Shown here piece after piece: positions 7,943-16,817 of a stretch of 64,000 nt of DNA. Positions within the stretch are counted from its first letter, which is position 1, and each line of letters starts with the position of its first letter. A program made the position numbers and the translations under genes. The DNA lies in the NCBI RefSeq assembly GCF_046244365.1, contig NZ_CP176395.1:5456001-5520000 (forward strand), in the 5' to 3' direction. The notes beneath the pieces were generated by a model, which did no database searches, was not told the DNA's origin, and was given only the letters and a program-made list of their open reading frames with translations. Source of the DNA: Paenibacillus_V sp046244365 (GTDB taxonomy: Bacteria; Bacillota; Bacilli; Paenibacillales; NBRC-103111).

Positions 7943-9069
7943 CGAAATCCCACCTTTCGGTATACCGCGAAGCAAACCAGCGCTAGCGCACCGGTTATCG
8001 CGCCGAGTACGCCCAAATGCTTGGCGAAGAGCGGCCATTCGCCGCCCGTCATCATATGGAGAATGGGCCGGAACGCCCAATAGTTAAACGTCCATGGGCC
8101 GATCTTTTCGCCAAGCTCCCCCATGATCGGGCTGTATCCTCCGCTGATGAACATCATAACGACGATGAGCGATTGAAAAAACGCGATGACCAGCGTCGTC
8201 TTTTGTGCCAATATCCCGACAATAACGCCTAAGCTGACCGCGCTCATAATCGTTAACAAGCAGATAAGGGCCAGACTGAACGGCCTGCCGCCCCAATCGA
8301 CGCCGTATACGAGACTTGTCGCAAGGATCAGGAATATCGTGATCAGAACGGCGATCATCCCGTTTCCGATGAAAAATCCGAGTACGATCCGGTTGTTCGG
8401 GATCGGCATGGAAACGAGCCTGGCAAGAATCCGGGATTTACGGCTTTTGACCATGCCGATTGCCGTGGACATGCCGATATACAGATTCATCATGATCAGA
8501 AACGACGCGGAATAATACTCGAGCGCAGAGTAGGCATGATTCTTCTCCAGCTTGACGTTTTCAATTGCGCTTGCCTGTCCGGCATTCCCGCTTCGCTCCG
8601 TCTGCCCCCCTGTACCTTCTTCCTTCGCAAGCTCGCTTACGCTTGTTTGTGCGGCAAGCCCGCGAATTAACGCTTCCACTGCGACATTCGCATCCATGCT
8701 GCGGCCGTAAATGACCTCCCATGCCTCTTCCGACGAAGCGGAACCGTTCTGCCGGATCACGAGACCGACGCTGTCCGCCCCGCTTTTCAGCGCTTCCATC
8801 AGCTCTTCCCGCGACTGGACCGGAATTTGCTCGATAGCCGTACCCGGCCCGCCTCCATTCGCAAAAGGCAGCGGCTTCCCGTCATTTCGTTCGTCAAGCA
8901 CAACGGTTTTAACGGCTTTTGGCGCCTTGTCCGCTTGGGCAAATGCGTCTGACAACGCATTCCCCAATATCATAATCAGCAGCATCGGCATCAAAAACAT
9001 AATCAACAAATAGTGGCGAAGCCGGAAGCTGTGCATCATTTCATAATAAGCGATCACGAAAGCTTGCAT
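7939..9069 (-). CDS. ABC-2 type exporter permease, first subunit
   Basis: 376 residues: N-terminal helix (YLLIMFLMPMLLIMILG), extracellular domain containing the low-complexity SELAKEEGTGGQTERSGNAGQ stretch, and a C-terminal block of about five helices. The ATG at 9069 has GGAGGAG upstream; in-frame codons further up lack a ribosome binding site. It follows the ATPase gene by about 100 bases and overlaps the next permease by four. LnrM-like by layout and neighbourhood. Confidence 0.85.
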   Translation of the reverse strand: MQAFVIAYYEMMHSFRLRHYLLIMFLMPMLLIMILGNALSDAFAQADKAPKAVKTVVLDERNDGKPLPFANGGGPGTAIEQIPVQSREELMEALKSGADSVGLVIRQNGSASSEEAWEVIYGRSMDANVAVEALIRGLAAQTSVSELAKEEGTGGQTERSGNAGQASAIENVKLEKNHAYSALEYYSASFLIMMNLYIGMSTAIGMVKSRKSRILARLVSMPIPNNRIVLGFFIGNGMIAVLITIFLILATSLVYGVDWGGRPFSLALICLLTIMSAVSLGVIVGILAQKTTLVIAFFQSLIVVMMFISGGYSPIMGELGEKIGPWTFNYWAFRPILHMMTGGEWPLFAKHLGVLGAITGALALVCFAVYRKVGFR

Positions 9070-9175
9070 CGTTTCTCCTCCAAGGTTTACGGCATCCCCG
9101 CACGGAGCGTTCGTTGGCGCTATTTCTCCGTTCGGCCGGACTAAGCGTTCCCCGCTCAATCGGTCGTCCGATGCC

Positions 9176-10114
9176 TTAATCCCGCAATTTGCGCCCGGTC
9201 AGCGACAGGAATAAGCTCTCCAAATCGGGCTCCGCCCGCGTCAGCGCTTGAATGGCCATTTCATGCTTCGCAAATACGAATAAAATATCCTGAAGCGCCG
9301 CTTTGCCTGACTTCGTGCCGATCTCGATCAACTGGCCGTCAACCCTTACGGAATCGATATACGGATGCCGTTTGAGCTCTTCGACCGCTGCCGTCTGCAC
9401 GTTCGAAACGACCTGGATCGCGATCTTCTCTTCTTCGCTGACCAGCTTGATCAGCTCGCTCTTGTTCCCGCAGGCGATCAACCGTCCCTGATCGAGAATG
9501 CCGACGCGCGTACCGATGGCCTCTACTTCCTCCATGTAATGGGTGGAATAAATGACGGTAGAGCCCATTTGATTCAACGTTCGAACCGATTCCAAAATGT
9601 GGTTGCGCGATTGCGGGTCGATGCCGACCGTCGGTTCGTCCATAATAATCAGCTTCGGACGATGAGCGATTGCGCAAGCGATGTTCAAACGCCGCTTCAT
9701 GCCGCCCGAGAACGATTCGGGCCGATCCCGTCCGTGCTCGCTCAGCCCGACGAAGGCGAGCGCCTCCGCAATCCGCTCCTCGAGCAGCCTTCCCCGCAGT
9801 CCGTATAGCCGGGCAAAAAAAGCGACGTTCTCGCGCGCGCTCAGCGGCTCGAATAGTGCCAGCTCTTGCGGAACGAGGCCGATTCTTCTTTTTGCTTCCA
9901 GCGGATATTTGGCGACGGATATTCCGTCTACGAGGATTTCGCCCTGATCGATGGGCAACAAGCCGCAAATCATGCCGATCGTCGTGCTCTTGCCTGCTCC
10001 GTTCGGTCCGAGCAGACCGAATATTTCCCCTTGTTCGATGGATAGGCTCAAATGGTCGACGGACAAATTCCCTTCATACCGTTTCACCGCATGCTTGATT
10101 TGAACAAATGCCAT
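9176..10114 (-). CDS. ABC exporter ATPase (LnrL/CcmA type)
   Basis: 312 residues. Walker A GPNGAGKST (about 37-45), Q-loop, signature FSGGMKRR, Walker B KLIIMDEP, and switch His in YSTHYMEE are all present, followed by a C-terminal regulatory domain of about 90 residues, as in drug and lantibiotic exporter ATPases. First gene of a three-gene operon and divergent from a kinase/regulator pair, an arrangement typical of antibiotic-inducible exporters. Confidence 0.9.
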   Translation of the reverse strand: MAFVQIKHAVKRYEGNLSVDHLSLSIEQGEIFGLLGPNGAGKSTTIGMICGLLPIDQGEILVDGISVAKYPLEAKRRIGLVPQELALFEPLSARENVAFFARLYGLRGRLLEERIAEALAFVGLSEHGRDRPESFSGGMKRRLNIACAIAHRPKLIIMDEPTVGIDPQSRNHILESVRTLNQMGSTVIYSTHYMEEVEAIGTRVGILDQGRLIACGNKSELIKLVSEEEKIAIQVVSNVQTAAVEELKRHPYIDSVRVDGQLIEIGTKSGKAALQDILFVFAKHEMAIQALTRAEPDLESLFLSLTGRKLRD

Positions 10115-10152
10115 AACCTGTTCTCTCCGTTCTATCCGGTTCGTTGCCTTCT

Positions 10153-10158
10153 ATTGTA
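10153..10158 (-). promoter_or_regulatory. Putative -10 of the ABC exporter operon
   Basis: Minus strand TACAAT about 40 bases before the ATPase start; no good -35, which fits dependence on an activator bound at 10192-10228. Confidence 0.35.
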
Positions 10159-10191
10159 CACGATAGCCGTCCTTTCCTACGATAAGAAAAA

Positions 10192-10228
10192 GTCATGACC
10201 GAAAGGTGACGAAAGTCATTTTCGGGTC
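10192..10228. promoter_or_regulatory. Nested palindrome between divergent exporter and kinase genes
   Basis: GACCGAAA (from 10197) pairs with TTTCGGGTC (to 10228), enclosing a perfect TGACGAAAGTCA (10207-10218); a further GTCATGAC lies at 10192-10199. It sits just upstream of both predicted -10 elements, so it is a good candidate for the operator of the LuxR-type regulator at 11563-12216. Confidence 0.5.
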
Positions 10229-10250
10229 TGATCCGGAACAGGCGAAACTA

Positions 10251-10259
10251 TGCTATAAT
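10251..10259 (+). promoter_or_regulatory. Extended -10 promoter of the sensor kinase operon
   Basis: TGCTATAAT, a perfect extended -10, with no TTGACA-like -35; the nested palindrome ends 22 bases upstream. Confidence 0.55.
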
Positions 10260-10342
10260 CGTTGAACGGCCATGATGCAAGATGAAGATCGGCGGTTTTG
10301 CCGTCTTATACGTTCCGTACCAAGCAGTTTCGGAGCACGAGT

Positions 10343-11536
10343 ATGAGACGAACAGCATATACGGCCTGCATAGCACCGCTTCCGAAAAGGACTGACGACG
10401 ACGTGATAGTTACGCTCGCTTGGATTCGCTATTTGCTCGTTTTGTTTTCGTTTATCGCCACCTTGATCCTTTCGCCGATTTCGGCCTATGCTCCCTTTAC
10501 GATCGGCTTGCTCTCCTGTTTGCTGCTGATGCGCATCCGCGAGAAGCTGGTTAACGAGCGCTTGGCAAGGCTTCTGCTAATGCCGGAAGCGGTCATGTGC
10601 TTCTGGCTGAGCCACGCTTACGGAGGCGTGCTGTTTTTGCTGTTCGGATCGCTTCTCTTTCCGGTCTCGCAATGGAACAACCGTACGGGGCGAACGGCTG
10701 CCATGATTGTTCTTTGGCTCGGCATGAACGCTTCGATAACCGGCGGCGAGCCGCTCGCTTATCTGTTTGCCAATACGCTTTACGGAGCGTTCGCCTTCCT
10801 GCTCCTCCACCTTAGGCACATGACGGCGCATCGCGGCGAACTGCAGCACTTGTACGACGAGCTTAGGCGCAAGCATTACGAGCTGGAGGAAGCGCGCAAA
10901 CGGATTATCGAATACGCGCAGAAGGTGGAGAACAGCGCCCAGATCGAAGAACGGAACCGGATTTCGCGAGATCTGCACGACGACCTCGGCCACAAACTGA
11001 TTCGTCTGAAAATGATGATGGAAGCCGGCATCCAAATATTCCCTACGCAGCCGGACAAAGCGATGCAGATGATTCATCTCGTGCGCGATCAGTTGACCGA
11101 CAGCATGGAAACGCTGCGGGCTACGGTGCGCAATATGAAGCCCGCCGAAGCGGACAGCCGCAATTATTCGCTCGACAAGCTGATTGACGACCTGGGCCAG
11201 GACAGCGGGATCCGTGTCCGTTATTCTTACGAAGGCATGCCGTTTCCGCTCTACCCGAGCTGCGAGGTTACGTTATACCGCAATGCCCAGGAAGCCATTA
11301 CGAACGCCATCCGGCACGGCGGCGCAACGGAGGTCGACATACACGTCCGTTTCGACCCCAAGCAAATCGCGATGACCGTTGCGAATAACGGTTCGGTCCC
11401 CAAGTCGATCGGCGACATCGGGCTCGGCATCAGCGGCATGGAGGAACGGGCAAGGCTGCTGGGCGGAGAGCTTAAACTGCAGCTGGGCGATCGATTCACC
11501 GCAACCACGGTCATTCCCATTGTCGAGCAGCGGTAA
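10343..11536 (+). CDS. Sensor histidine kinase, HisKA_3 family
   Basis: About 397 residues. Five or six membrane helices occupy residues 25-165 with little extracellular sequence, followed by a coiled-coil linker (HLYDELRRKHYELEEARKRI), the HisKA_3 phosphoacceptor motif RISRDLHDDLGH (His about 212) and an HATPase domain (N box EAITNAIRHG, G box GLGISGMEERARLLGG). Intramembrane-sensing kinases of the DesK/LiaS/LnrJ kind have this form. The ATG at 10343 has GGAG seven bases upstream; a GTG at 10403 is the main alternative. It is cotranscribed with the regulator gene that follows 26 bases later. Confidence 0.88.
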   Translation: MRRTAYTACIAPLPKRTDDDVIVTLAWIRYLLVLFSFIATLILSPISAYAPFTIGLLSCLLLMRIREKLVNERLARLLLMPEAVMCFWLSHAYGGVLFLLFGSLLFPVSQWNNRTGRTAAMIVLWLGMNASITGGEPLAYLFANTLYGAFAFLLLHLRHMTAHRGELQHLYDELRRKHYELEEARKRIIEYAQKVENSAQIEERNRISRDLHDDLGHKLIRLKMMMEAGIQIFPTQPDKAMQMIHLVRDQLTDSMETLRATVRNMKPAEADSRNYSLDKLIDDLGQDSGIRVRYSYEGMPFPLYPSCEVTLYRNAQEAITNAIRHGGATEVDIHVRFDPKQIAMTVANNGSVPKSIGDIGLGISGMEERARLLGGELKLQLGDRFTATTVIPIVEQR

Positions 11537-11562
11537 AGCCTTTATCAGGGAGGTATCCTTTA

Positions 11563-12216
11563 GTGATTCATTTGCTGATCGTCGACGACGATCCGTTTAT
11601 ACGCGAAAGTTTGAAGCTCATTCTAGACCTTGACGCATCCATCACGGTCGTCGGAACGTGCACGAACGGGGACGAAGCTTTCCGTTTCGTCGAGCGGCAC
11701 GAAGAAGTGAACGTCGTGCTGATGGACATACGGATGCCGGAATGCGACGGCGTCGAGGGGACCCGGCGAATCAAGCAGTTGAAGCCCGATATCGCCATTC
11801 TTATTTTGACCACGTTTGACGACGACGAGTATATCGTACAAGCCCTTCAGTACGGAGCGAACGGCTATCTGCTCAAAAATATCGCGCCCGACCGGATTAT
11901 TGACGGCATACGCACGGTGCATCAGGGCAATTTGCTCATCCATCCGAATATCGCAAGGAAACTCGCCACGATGATCCAGCCTTCCGGTACGGGCTCCGCC
12001 AAGCAGTCCTCCGCCAATTGGGACTCCTTCGGTCTTACGCCCGCCGAGATGCAGGTCGTGCTTCAAATCGCGGAAGGCAAGTCGAACAAAGAAATTGCCG
12101 GAGAGCTTTTTTTGAGCGAAGGCACCGTCAAAAATTACATAACGGAAATCTTAAGCAAGCTCGGTCTTCGCGACCGTACGCAAATCGCCATTTTCTACTT
12201 AAAAAACCAACCTTGA
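11563..12216 (+). CDS. Response regulator, NarL/LuxR family
   Basis: 217 residues: receiver domain with acidic pocket (VDDD, residues 7-10), phosphoacceptor Asp55 (LMDIRMPE), conserved Thr and Lys (LTTFDDD, LLKN), and a C-terminal LuxR helix-turn-helix (LTPAEMQVVLQIAEGKSNKE). GTG start with AGGGAGG eight bases upstream. Pairs with the preceding kinase and probably activates the divergent ABC exporter through the palindrome at 10192-10228. Confidence 0.92.
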   Translation: MIHLLIVDDDPFIRESLKLILDLDASITVVGTCTNGDEAFRFVERHEEVNVVLMDIRMPECDGVEGTRRIKQLKPDIAILILTTFDDDEYIVQALQYGANGYLLKNIAPDRIIDGIRTVHQGNLLIHPNIARKLATMIQPSGTGSAKQSSANWDSFGLTPAEMQVVLQIAEGKSNKEIAGELFLSEGTVKNYITEILSKLGLRDRTQIAIFYLKNQP

Positions 12217-12231
12217 AAGGACGACACCCAG

Positions 12232-12858
12232 ATGGCTTTTACAGGCTTTGCCGATTCCGATTTTGCCGCTTTTCATATCGAAGGGCTCGAGGCCCGTATG
12301 GACGCGATTCGCACGCGCATCCAGCCGAAATTCATAGAACTGGGCGATTCGCTCTGCGACGACGTCGCAATGGCGGCCGGCAGCGAAATGTTCGTTCACA
12401 TCGCCAAGCATTTGCGCCGTAAAATAAATCCGCCCAAAGATACTTGGATGGCGTTTGCCGGCAGTAAGCGGGGCTATAAGCAACATCCGCATTTTCAGAT
12501 CGGACTGTTCGACGATCACGTCTTCTTATGGTTTGCTCTTATTTATGAACTGCCCGAGAAGAAGAAGATCGCCGCCGATTTCATAAAGAACATCGATACC
12601 GTCAGGCAAACGATCCCGAGCGGCTACGCGATTTCTTTCGATCACATGAAAAAGGACGCCCTCAAAGCCGGCGACCTGTCTAAAGCGGAGCTCCGCAAAG
12701 CGCTCGAGCGATTTCGGGACGTCCAGAAGGTCGAGCTGTTGGTCGGACGCCATCTTTTGGCGGACGATCCGGTCTTAAAAGACGGCAGCGCCTTTATCGG
12801 ACTTGCCAAGGAAACGTTCGAAACGCTGATGCCGCTTTACCGGTTATCGTTAAACTGA
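12232..12858 (+). CDS. yktB: DUF1054 family protein, YktB-like
   Basis: 208 residues, cytosolic, matching Bacillus YktB in length and in features such as TGFADSDF at the N-terminus, GSEMFVHIAKHLRRK and TWMAFAGSKRGYKQHPHFQIG. Function unknown. It begins 15 bases after the response regulator with AAAGGA upstream and may be read through from that operon. Confidence 0.8.
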   Translation: MAFTGFADSDFAAFHIEGLEARMDAIRTRIQPKFIELGDSLCDDVAMAAGSEMFVHIAKHLRRKINPPKDTWMAFAGSKRGYKQHPHFQIGLFDDHVFLWFALIYELPEKKKIAADFIKNIDTVRQTIPSGYAISFDHMKKDALKAGDLSKAELRKALERFRDVQKVELLVGRHLLADDPVLKDGSAFIGLAKETFETLMPLYRLSLN

Positions 12859-13042
12859 CATACGAAACTTTATCGGTGCCTAAGCGTATTAACGGGTAAG
12901 AATAACGAATCAGGCGCGCAGCCCGGCATTTATTTTTATGTTCTATTAATCTGGCTTTCAGCTTGGTCATGTATACTGGGCTTGTGAGCCGTACGAGAAT
13001 ATTTCGAAAATGAATGCGCCGCCTGTACGAGGAGGGTATCCG

Positions 13043-13732
13043 ATGCACGCCATTTCAACCAAACATGTCATGATCAGCGCGCTTGCGCTTACGCTTTTAT
13101 TAAGCACCTGCCTAGGAGCACCGCCAAAACGAGCGTCCGCCGAAGGAAAATCGTCCATCCGCTCGGATGCCGGCATCGCCATGCAGCGGATGTTCAAGAT
13201 GAGAGAAAATGCCCAGCAGCGAGCCCGCTCGACCCGGCTGCCGATTGTCAGTGAAACGGCGGCGCTGCTCGAGCTGGATACCGACCAATTGAAGCAGAAG
13301 CTTGCACAAAACATGACTATAGCCGATATAGCCGCTGAGCAGGGTTTCTCCGTGAAGGATCTTGCCTCCAAGCTGCTGAAGCTTCGTACCGGCAACATCG
13401 ATCAGGCTGTCGATAACGGGCGGCTGAATGCGGAAACGGCGGACGCGATCAAGACGCGAATGGTTCGTCATATCGACTTCATGCTACGCCAGAAAGGCGG
13501 TTCGCTGCTGGAGCGCCAGCATGCTGAACCTGCAGCCGCTACGGCCGATCATCCGCTGCGGGCTTTCGATCCGGATAAGATGGCTGCCTTAATCGGCACG
13601 ACTCCGGAAGCCCTCTCGAGCGATTTGCAAGCAGGTCGGACGCTTACGGACATTGCCGAAACGTACGGTCTTAGCAAGCCTCAGCTGCTGAACAAAATTA
13701 AAGCGGAACTGGAAGGTTCCCCTTCTGTTTGA
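13043..13732 (+). CDS. Secreted protein with two related helical repeat domains
   Basis: 229 residues with a signal peptide (basic start, hydrophobic ISALALTLLLSTC, likely cleavage after KRASA). Two copies of a small helical motif follow: one around LLELDTDQLKQKLAQNMTIADIAAEQ and a second near the C-terminus, GTTPEALSSDLQAGRTLTDIAETYG, the kind of domain common in secreted Bacilli proteins of unknown role. GAGGAGGG precedes the ATG at 13043. No catalytic motif. Confidence 0.75.
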   Translation: MHAISTKHVMISALALTLLLSTCLGAPPKRASAEGKSSIRSDAGIAMQRMFKMRENAQQRARSTRLPIVSETAALLELDTDQLKQKLAQNMTIADIAAEQGFSVKDLASKLLKLRTGNIDQAVDNGRLNAETADAIKTRMVRHIDFMLRQKGGSLLERQHAEPAAATADHPLRAFDPDKMAALIGTTPEALSSDLQAGRTLTDIAETYGLSKPQLLNKIKAELEGSPSV

Positions 13733-13776
13733 TGCTCTTGCATCAGCTTCCTCGCAATCCAAAACCTAGCTAACAG

Positions 13777-13804
13777 GCTGTCCTTCACGGACAGCTTCTT
13801 TTGT
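13777..13804 (+). terminator. Rho-independent terminator
   Basis: GCTGTCC, five-base loop, GGACAGC then TTCTTTTG, after the secreted repeat protein. Confidence 0.8.
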
Positions 13805-13854
13805 TCCTGACCGCCGGAAAGCCATTCTTCTAAGGAAAGGAAGATTACCGATCC

Positions 13855-14529
13855 ATGTACCGCATCTTGATTATAGAAGACGAAAAGCCGCTGGCGAGAT
13901 TTTTGCAGCTGGAACTGGAGCACGAGGGCTACCATGTCACGCTCGCGCATGACGGTCCCGGAGGACTTGAACTTGCGCTGGCGCACGAATTCGACATGAT
14001 CCTAATCGATTGGATGCTCCCCGGTATGGAGGGCATCGCGGTTTGTCAGGAGCTGCGCCGGAGCAAACAGGTGCCGGTACTCATGCTCACCGCACGCGGA
14101 ACGATCAGCGAACGGGTGAACGGGCTTGATGCAGGAGCCGACGATTATGTCGTCAAACCGTTCGCCATCGAGGAGCTGATCGCAAGAATTCGCGCCCTGC
14201 AGCGGCGTTTGGCCGACAAGAACAGCGCGACGTACAAGCTTCAGGATCTTGTTCTGGATCCTGAAGCGCACCGCGTGGAGAGGGAAAGCAAGCAAATCGA
14301 TCTCTCCGTCCGGGAATATGATTTGCTTAAATATTTGCTGGAGAACAAAGGCATCGTTCAGACGCGCGAAAGCTTGCTCCAGCACGTCTGGGGCTTCTCC
14401 TTCGCCGGAGAAACGAATGTCGTCGATGTATACATCCGTTATTTACGGGCCAAAATCGACGACTCCTTTGAGACAAAACTGATCCATACGGTTCGCGGCG
14501 TCGGCTATGTATTGCGGGGGAGCGGATAA
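13855..14529 (+). CDS. Response regulator, OmpR/PhoB family
   Basis: 224 residues: receiver with IEDE (7-10), phosphoacceptor Asp52 in IDWMLPGM, VLMLTARG and conserved Lys in VVKPF, then a winged-helix DNA-binding domain (LSVREYDLLKYLLENKG, VDVYIRYLRAKID, RGVGYVL). AAGGAAAGG precedes the ATG. Coupled to the following kinase gene, which starts five bases after its stop. Confidence 0.93.
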   Translation: MYRILIIEDEKPLARFLQLELEHEGYHVTLAHDGPGGLELALAHEFDMILIDWMLPGMEGIAVCQELRRSKQVPVLMLTARGTISERVNGLDAGADDYVVKPFAIEELIARIRALQRRLADKNSATYKLQDLVLDPEAHRVERESKQIDLSVREYDLLKYLLENKGIVQTRESLLQHVWGFSFAGETNVVDVYIRYLRAKIDDSFETKLIHTVRGVGYVLRGSG

Positions 14530-14533
14530 TACG

Positions 14534-15925
14534 GTGTCTTTCAAATGGAAAACGAGTCTGATCATTACCAGCATTATCTTAGTTATCTTAGTGCTCACCC
14601 ATTCCTTCGTCTTCGTCACCTTCAACAAAATGGCGATCGCCTATCAGGAGGATTTGCTCGTCGTACGCATCGATCAGCTGATCGACGATATCCGTAAAAA
14701 TCCTAAGCTGACGATCCAGACCTGGCAAAGCGATCTCGAACGCAATCAATATATCCGCATTATCGATAAAGCGGGCCGGGTCATTTTCGAGAAAGGCGTC
14801 AACTTTCCTAAGGAATGGCTGGCGCCGGAATTGGCGCAAACGGGCGACGAGCCTCTGACGTTCGGCAAATTCGATTATAAAGTTGCTGGCGCTCACATCG
14901 TCCTCGCCCGCAAGACGATTCCGGGCCAATTGTTCGGCGAGCAGATGCTGACGTTTGAATTGTACGAAAATGCCGACAGCGTCGATAAGCTGATCAGCTT
15001 CATCCGTAATTTGCTGCTTATCGGCTCGCTTGGCGGTATTTTCATCGCCGCCTTCGCTTCCTACTTGACCGCCAAAGTAACGATACGTCCGATCGGCGCG
15101 ATTACCTGGAAGGTCAAAAGGCTAGATGTGGAAAATTTGCACGAACGCATCGAACTTCCTCCCTCGAAGGACGAGCTGCGCGAGATGGCCATTACGCTGA
15201 ACGGCCTGCTTGAGCGTCTCGAAGCCGGTTTCGAGAAGCAAAAGCAATTTATCGCCGACGCGTCTCATGAGCTGCGCACGCCACTATCCATTATCGAAGG
15301 GCATGCCAATTTGCTACGCCGTTGGGGCAAGCATAAACCCGAAGTGCTGGACGAATCTCTAGACTATATGCTCGGCGAAACGGAACGCCTCCGGCTGCTC
15401 ACCGATCAGCTTCTGCAAACCATTGCGCTTGAGAGCGCCGTGCCTGCAGCGGACGGCGACGTTAGCGAGCCGGCAAAGCTGGGTGAAGCTTTGGAAACGA
15501 TAGGCAGCCAGGCGGTCTTTTTGAACGCGCGAGTCAAACTCGACTTGCAATACCCGCCGGACGATACGTTGGTTGCCATGCCTCAGGCAGAGCTGCAGCA
15601 GGTGCTGCTCAACATCATCTCGAATGCCATGAAATACACGCCGGATGACGGCTCCGTTACCGTCCGAGCGTCTAGACAAGGCACCTATGCGGAAATCGTC
15701 GTAACGGACACCGGCATCGGAATCAAACCGTCCGACCTTCCCTATTTGTTCGAACGGTTCTACAGGGCGGACAAATCGCGAAACCGCGAAAAAGGCGGTT
15801 CCGGTCTCGGTCTGCCGATCGCCAAAAAAATGATCGATTTGTACAAAGGCGACATCCGCATCGAGAGCGAATTCGGCCAAGGAACCAAGGTCACGATTTT
15901 GCTTCCGATTGTCCATCGTTCCTGA
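14534..15925 (+). CDS. Sensor histidine kinase, EnvZ/PhoR-like
   Basis: 463 residues: two membrane helices (LIITSIILVILVLTHSFVF and about 150-185) flanking an extracytoplasmic domain, HAMP linker, HisKA with FIADASHELRTPL, and HATPase N, G1 and G2 boxes (NIISNAMKYTPDDG, DTGIGI, GSGLGL). The GTG at 14534 has GGGGGAG upstream and is preferred over an upstream ATG that overlaps the regulator gene. Signal unknown. Confidence 0.92.
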   Translation: MSFKWKTSLIITSIILVILVLTHSFVFVTFNKMAIAYQEDLLVVRIDQLIDDIRKNPKLTIQTWQSDLERNQYIRIIDKAGRVIFEKGVNFPKEWLAPELAQTGDEPLTFGKFDYKVAGAHIVLARKTIPGQLFGEQMLTFELYENADSVDKLISFIRNLLLIGSLGGIFIAAFASYLTAKVTIRPIGAITWKVKRLDVENLHERIELPPSKDELREMAITLNGLLERLEAGFEKQKQFIADASHELRTPLSIIEGHANLLRRWGKHKPEVLDESLDYMLGETERLRLLTDQLLQTIALESAVPAADGDVSEPAKLGEALETIGSQAVFLNARVKLDLQYPPDDTLVAMPQAELQQVLLNIISNAMKYTPDDGSVTVRASRQGTYAEIVVTDTGIGIKPSDLPYLFERFYRADKSRNREKGGSGLGLPIAKKMIDLYKGDIRIESEFGQGTKVTILLPIVHRS

Positions 15926-16038
15926 TTCCGGTTCACGACTCTGCATTGCGCAAGGTTGGAATAATGGTGTATGGTGGAAACGATCGCTTTGCCGAATATC
16001 CGGCTTTTCGAATTCCACGACATAGTATGAGGTGCCCA

Positions 16039-16707
16039 ATGAACGATCCCCTCGATTCATGGCTTGCGGAATTAATAAGCTTGGAAGACGATCGCGTAAA
16101 AATGACGGAAAAACAGTTCCGCATCGTGCAGGCTGCCGTCGAAATTTTTGCCGAGAAAGGCTATGCCGCTACGTCTACAAGCGAAATCGCACAAAAGGCG
16201 GGCGTCGCCGAGGGAACCATTTTTCGCCATTACAAGACCAAAAAAGATTTGCTGCTCTCTATCGTCGCGCCGATGATGTCCAAGCTAGTCGTCCCGTTCG
16301 TCATGCGCGATTTCGGGAAAGTTTTCGATCTGCCTTATGAGCGTTACGAAGATTTTCTGCGAGCCGTGCTTCTGAACCGGATGGAATTTGCCCGTAAGCA
16401 TTTGCCCGCGCTTAAGGTTATGCTTCAGGAAATTCCGTTTCACCCCGACCTTAAGAAGCATTTTATCGAGAATGTCGGCGCCCGCGTCATGGAACGATTC
16501 CGCAGCGTCATCGAGCACTTCCAAGATCGCGGCGCCATTCTACCGATTCCTGCCGAGTCCGCCGTGCGTCTGTCCGTTTCCGTACTTTTCGGGTATATTC
16601 TTACCCGCTTTATGCTGCTGCCCGAACGGGAATGGGACGACGAAAGAGAAGCTGCGCTATGTGTCGATTTCATCATGCATGGTCTGGCTCCGCGTGTAAT
16701 CGATTAG
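16039..16707 (+). CDS. TetR-family transcriptional regulator
   Basis: 222 residues. The TetR helix-turn-helix lies at about residues 20-65 (IVQAAVEIFAEKGYAATSTS, EIAQKAGVAEGTIFRHYKTK). The rest is a helical ligand-binding domain. GAGGTG precedes the ATG at 16039. It lies immediately upstream of an SDR gene with a perfect palindrome between them, so it is likely the regulator of that gene. Confidence 0.9.
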   Translation: MNDPLDSWLAELISLEDDRVKMTEKQFRIVQAAVEIFAEKGYAATSTSEIAQKAGVAEGTIFRHYKTKKDLLLSIVAPMMSKLVVPFVMRDFGKVFDLPYERYEDFLRAVLLNRMEFARKHLPALKVMLQEIPFHPDLKKHFIENVGARVMERFRSVIEHFQDRGAILPIPAESAVRLSVSVLFGYILTRFMLLPEREWDDEREAALCVDFIMHGLAPRVID

Positions 16708-16767
16708 CGCCCCCCGTCATATTTACCCTGCGGGTAAGGAAGACTACTCATGCGGATTGCAAAATGA

Positions 16768-16785
16768 GCATGTCTATAGACATGC
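16768..16785. promoter_or_regulatory. 18-bp perfect palindrome, candidate TetR operator
   Basis: GCATGTCTATAGACATGC, 33 bases before the SDR start codon. Length and symmetry fit a TetR-family dimer site. No second copy was found upstream of tetR itself. Confidence 0.55.
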
Positions 16786-16817
16786 CGATAAGAGCAACGT
16801 TTGAGGAGGTTTAGCCA

